From Treponema sp. (lineage in GTDB: Bacteria; Spirochaetota; Spirochaetia; Treponematales; Breznakiellaceae): 9,383 bases of DNA. Below are positions 7,340-9,383 of this stretch, in pieces (the first letter of the stretch is position 1; every line of letters starts with the position of its first letter). The position numbers and the translations under genes are program-made. Location of the stretch: the NCBI GenBank assembly GCA_031284195.1, contig JAITAI010000237.1, forward strand, positions 1-9,383, given 5' to 3'. Below the pieces are notes generated by a model, which saw nothing but the letters and a program-made list of their open reading frames with translations, was not told the origin of the DNA and did not search any database.

Positions 7340-7344
7340 GGGTT
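7322..7344 (-). repeat. 6-bp inverted repeat spanning the -35 box
   Basis: AACCCT (7344-7339) and AGGGTT (7327-7322) on the minus strand, 11-base spacer, with the TTGACA box starting in the first arm and lying in the spacer. It could be an operator or a weak stem after the fusion gene. No U tract follows, so it is not called as a terminator. Confidence 0.3.
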
Positions 7345-7358
7345 TTACCATACCCTAT

Positions 7359-9383
7359 TCATAAGGCTTTAAGGGAACTGATATGCTGAATGACCGACTC
7401 TCCTGATGTCAGCAATGATTGGGAGGTTTTTTCGATCATTTCAATCAGGGCGTTTATTTCGTTCAGCGCGTCTAATACTTGGCTTCCACCGGAATTCTGG
7501 ATGTTCATAATGTCTTGTATGGACAGTTCCTTGTTTTTTACCGTGTCCATAAGCGATGCCATCCAGTCAAATTGTTCCCGTGCACAGGCAGCGGACTCTT
7601 TTGACATCGCAATAAAGTTTTTGATGCTTTTCAGGTTGTTGGTTATTTTCACCGCCTGCTGCCCGGAATTGTTCGCCAGTTTTCTGATTTCTCCGGCAAC
7701 AACCGCAAAGCCCTTGCCTGTCTGTTCACCGGCGTGAGCCGCTTCGATTGCCGCGTTCATACCGAGAATACCGGTCTCATCCGCTATATCCCCGATTACC
7801 TTACAGGCGTCAATCAGGATATGGGATTGCTCTTCTACATTGCTTATAATTTCTTCGATATTATAAAGCCGGTTCTTCCCCTCCGTTGAGGAGGCGTTCA
7901 GTTGCAGTACGGTTTCCGCGTTATGATTCAGGGTCCCATGAATGGACCGGATGTTTTCTACCATCTCCTCTATGGCTTTGGAAGAACGGAGAACACAGGC
8001 AGCGGTTTCACCGATCTGGCTGGAAAGCGTTACAAGACCCGCTTTGTTTTTGTGCATCTCTTCAAGGGTATGCTCGTAGACCTGATTAAGCGTTTGCTTG
8101 AGTTTTTCATTGGCTTGCTGCTCTTTTTCAACTTCCACATAATGCCGGCAATTCTCGGGCTTGTTAAAACCGTTGATGATAGCCACCACCATCTGCTCAC
8201 AGCTCTTATACCCACAAGCCCCGCAGTTGAGGATACCCTGCTCTTTCGTTTTATGCATGGCCGCAAAGGTAGCGTTAATTACCGCACTGCTTGGAACGCT
8301 CACCCTCTTTCTAAAGATTTCCGACCGGTCGGTGTAGGAACGCCGGTATAAATCCGCTTCCCAATACCGGTCAAGGGTATTTTCAAGCTTATTCCAGTTG
8401 AAAAACTTCTGCCCCACTGTAACAGGCTCGTATTGTTTTCGCATCGCTTTATTCCGCTGTTCCGTATAAATCTCCACATCATCAAAATGCTTGTTTTGAT
8501 TCAGCGTCGCCGGTCCTCCATTGCACCCCATAGCACAACTGAGACAGTCAATGAGCTTATGAATCGGCGCATTGCCCCGCTTAATGGAATCCCCAAGATA
8601 GGCAAGGTAGTGATAAACCTCATGAGGCCCCTCGATCTTTCGGGTATAACTGATAACCTCGTTATCGTAACGTTGTAATGTCCGCATAAGCCCTCCGGGA
8701 CTTGAAAACAAGACCCCCCGTTCTGCAGGAGGATTATCGTACTCGACTACCGGATAGGCGCTTATAGTCTTGCCTTGCGTCGCAAGGTAGCGCTGTATTG
8801 ACCGGAAGCCCACGTTATAATCGCCCATACCCACCGCATCAAATTCCCGCCGCTTGGAATAACAAGGGCTTATGGCGGCAATCTTGTGGCGCTTGTATTG
8901 AGGGTAGAAGCGCTTGATCATCTTCATCGTATGAATCATGGGACTGTCCACCGGCACAAGGCAGGGAATAAGCTCAGGGCGGTACATTTCGATGAAAGAC
9001 ACCAGCGTCGAACAAGGCTGGGCTATGATCATAGCGGGATTTGCGGTTTTCAGATAAGCAAGGTAGGACTTGATCGTAAGCTCCGCGCCGAAACTCACAT
9101 CAAACACGGCTTTAACCCCCAGTGCTTTCAGGAAGCCGTTGATCTTCAGGTAGGCGCCTTCAAAACTTGCGGCAATGGCAGGAGCCACGATGGCAATGAT
9201 GTCCGTGCCTTTTTGCAGGTCTTCCATGAACAGGTTAAAATCGTCAATGCCGACACGGGCGCCGTGGGTACAAGCCTTAATACACTCGCCACAGCCAACA
9301 CACAGTTCAGGATGGTGATCTATTATAACTCTGGACCCGTTATTACACATTTTAACCGGACACACCATGATACACCGGTGGCA
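7359..9383 (-). CDS. Sensory [FeFe]-hydrogenase-like / methyl-accepting chemotaxis fusion (5' end cut by window edge)
   Basis: Probable soluble H2 or redox chemoreceptor of the HydS type. 674 codons are visible. Numbering from the internal ATG at 9368: ferredoxin part with CHRC just before that Met and CP at 3-4, then Cys23/26/29/33; iron-hydrogenase large-subunit domain (about 55-290) with H-cluster cysteines Cys119 (AQPCS), Cys169 (SPCYSK), Cys278 and Cys282 (SCAMGCNGG); a CGACGYKSC Fe-S module (Cys382/385/390/407); coiled coil from about 411; and an MCP tip at 525-565 (NAAIEAAHAGE, GKGFAVVAGEIRKLA). There is no membrane segment. The cysteine used for proton transfer in catalytic hydrogenases (first Cys of TSCCP) is Pro118, so sensing is more likely than H2 turnover. 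The first ferredoxin motif begins before the ATG and the frame stays open to the edge, so the true start lies outside. Three cysteines (458, 522, 595) lie in the signalling coil. Confidence 0.9.
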   Translation of the reverse strand, partial: CHRCIMVCPVKMCNNGSRVIIDHHPELCVGCGECIKACTHGARVGIDDFNLFMEDLQKGTDIIAIVAPAIAASFEGAYLKINGFLKALGVKAVFDVSFGAELTIKSYLAYLKTANPAMIIAQPCSTLVSFIEMYRPELIPCLVPVDSPMIHTMKMIKRFYPQYKRHKIAAISPCYSKRREFDAVGMGDYNVGFRSIQRYLATQGKTISAYPVVEYDNPPAERGVLFSSPGGLMRTLQRYDNEVISYTRKIEGPHEVYHYLAYLGDSIKRGNAPIHKLIDCLSCAMGCNGGPATLNQNKHFDDVEIYTEQRNKAMRKQYEPVTVGQKFFNWNKLENTLDRYWEADLYRRSYTDRSEIFRKRVSVPSSAVINATFAAMHKTKEQGILNCGACGYKSCEQMVVAIINGFNKPENCRHYVEVEKEQQANEKLKQTLNQVYEHTLEEMHKNKAGLVTLSSQIGETAACVLRSSKAIEEMVENIRSIHGTLNHNAETVLQLNASSTEGKNRLYNIEEIISNVEEQSHILIDACKVIGDIADETGILGMNAAIEAAHAGEQTGKGFAVVAGEIRKLANNSGQQAVKITNNLKSIKNFIAMSKESAACAREQFDWMASLMDTVKNKELSIQDIMNIQNSGGSQVLDALNEINALIEMIEKTSQSLLTSGESVIQHISSLKAL

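Larger units (their letters stand above)
7020..7358 (-). other. Intergenic region between hydrogenase-MCP fusion and membrane MCP
   Basis: 339 bases with no confident gene. In transcription order it holds the stop-proximal dyad and promoter, a second dyad, the ribosome site with the short ATG frame and its C8 run, and the chemoreceptor ribosome site. From 7260 to 7021 the GC content is about 35%, against roughly half in the flanking genes. I see no convincing Rho-independent terminator after the fusion gene, so some read-through into the chemoreceptor is possible. Confidence 0.6.

Noticed and set aside
7359..9383. Catalytic [FeFe]-hydrogenase for H2 metabolism
   Set aside because: The proton-relay cysteine is absent and the C-terminus is an MCP signalling domain, so a sensor is the better reading although the H-cluster ligands are present.
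1..9383. CRISPR arrays, tRNA or rRNA genes, insertion sequences, phage or attachment sites
   Set aside because: I looked on both strands and saw no regularly spaced direct repeats, cloverleaf-like segments, transposase frames or target-site duplications.

Overview
The window carries seven protein-coding genes, all on the minus strand, so transcription runs from high to low coordinates. The likely source is a spirochaete of the Treponema type, perhaps a termite-gut treponeme. Reasons: roughly half-GC coding DNA; a sensory [FeFe]-hydrogenase fused to a chemotaxis signalling domain; a membrane chemoreceptor with an unusually long signalling hairpin; and a binding protein whose signal peptide ends in the VFA-SGG style common in treponemes. 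The genus is an inference, because no rRNA or other marker gene is present.

Region 1 (9383 to 7359): a soluble fusion protein, cut by the right edge. It holds a two-cluster ferredoxin, an H-cluster (iron-only hydrogenase) domain with all four cluster-binding cysteines, a four-cysteine Fe-S module and a methyl-accepting chemotaxis (MCP) signalling hairpin. It has no membrane segment. The proton-transfer cysteine of catalytic enzymes is replaced by proline. The simplest reading is a cytoplasmic hydrogen or redox chemoreceptor.

Region 2 (7358 to 7020): a 339-base gap of about 35% GC in the part nearest the next gene. It contains a near-consensus promoter, two inverted repeats around it, and a well-placed ribosome site with a short ATG reading frame broken at a run of eight C. 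One base fewer in that run would give a 67-codon frame ending in an ATGA overlap with the next gene.

Region 3 (7019 to 4926): a classical membrane chemoreceptor (TM, Cache-type periplasmic sensor, TM, HAMP, MCP hairpin).

Region 4 (4925 to 4628): a gap rich in inverted repeats, ending in a strong promoter just before the next operon.

Region 5 (4627 to 1): a compact branched-chain amino-acid type ABC importer operon in the order livK-livH-livM-livG-livF, with gaps of 12 bases or less, a 4-base overlap at livM/livG, and livF cut near its C-terminus by the left edge. The binding protein captures substrate in the periplasm, LivH and LivM form the channel, and LivG and LivF supply ATP hydrolysis.

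Together the window links two chemoreceptors, one probably reading internal H2 or redox state and one reading a periplasmic ligand, with a nutrient importer. The link is one of gene order only; co-regulation is not shown.
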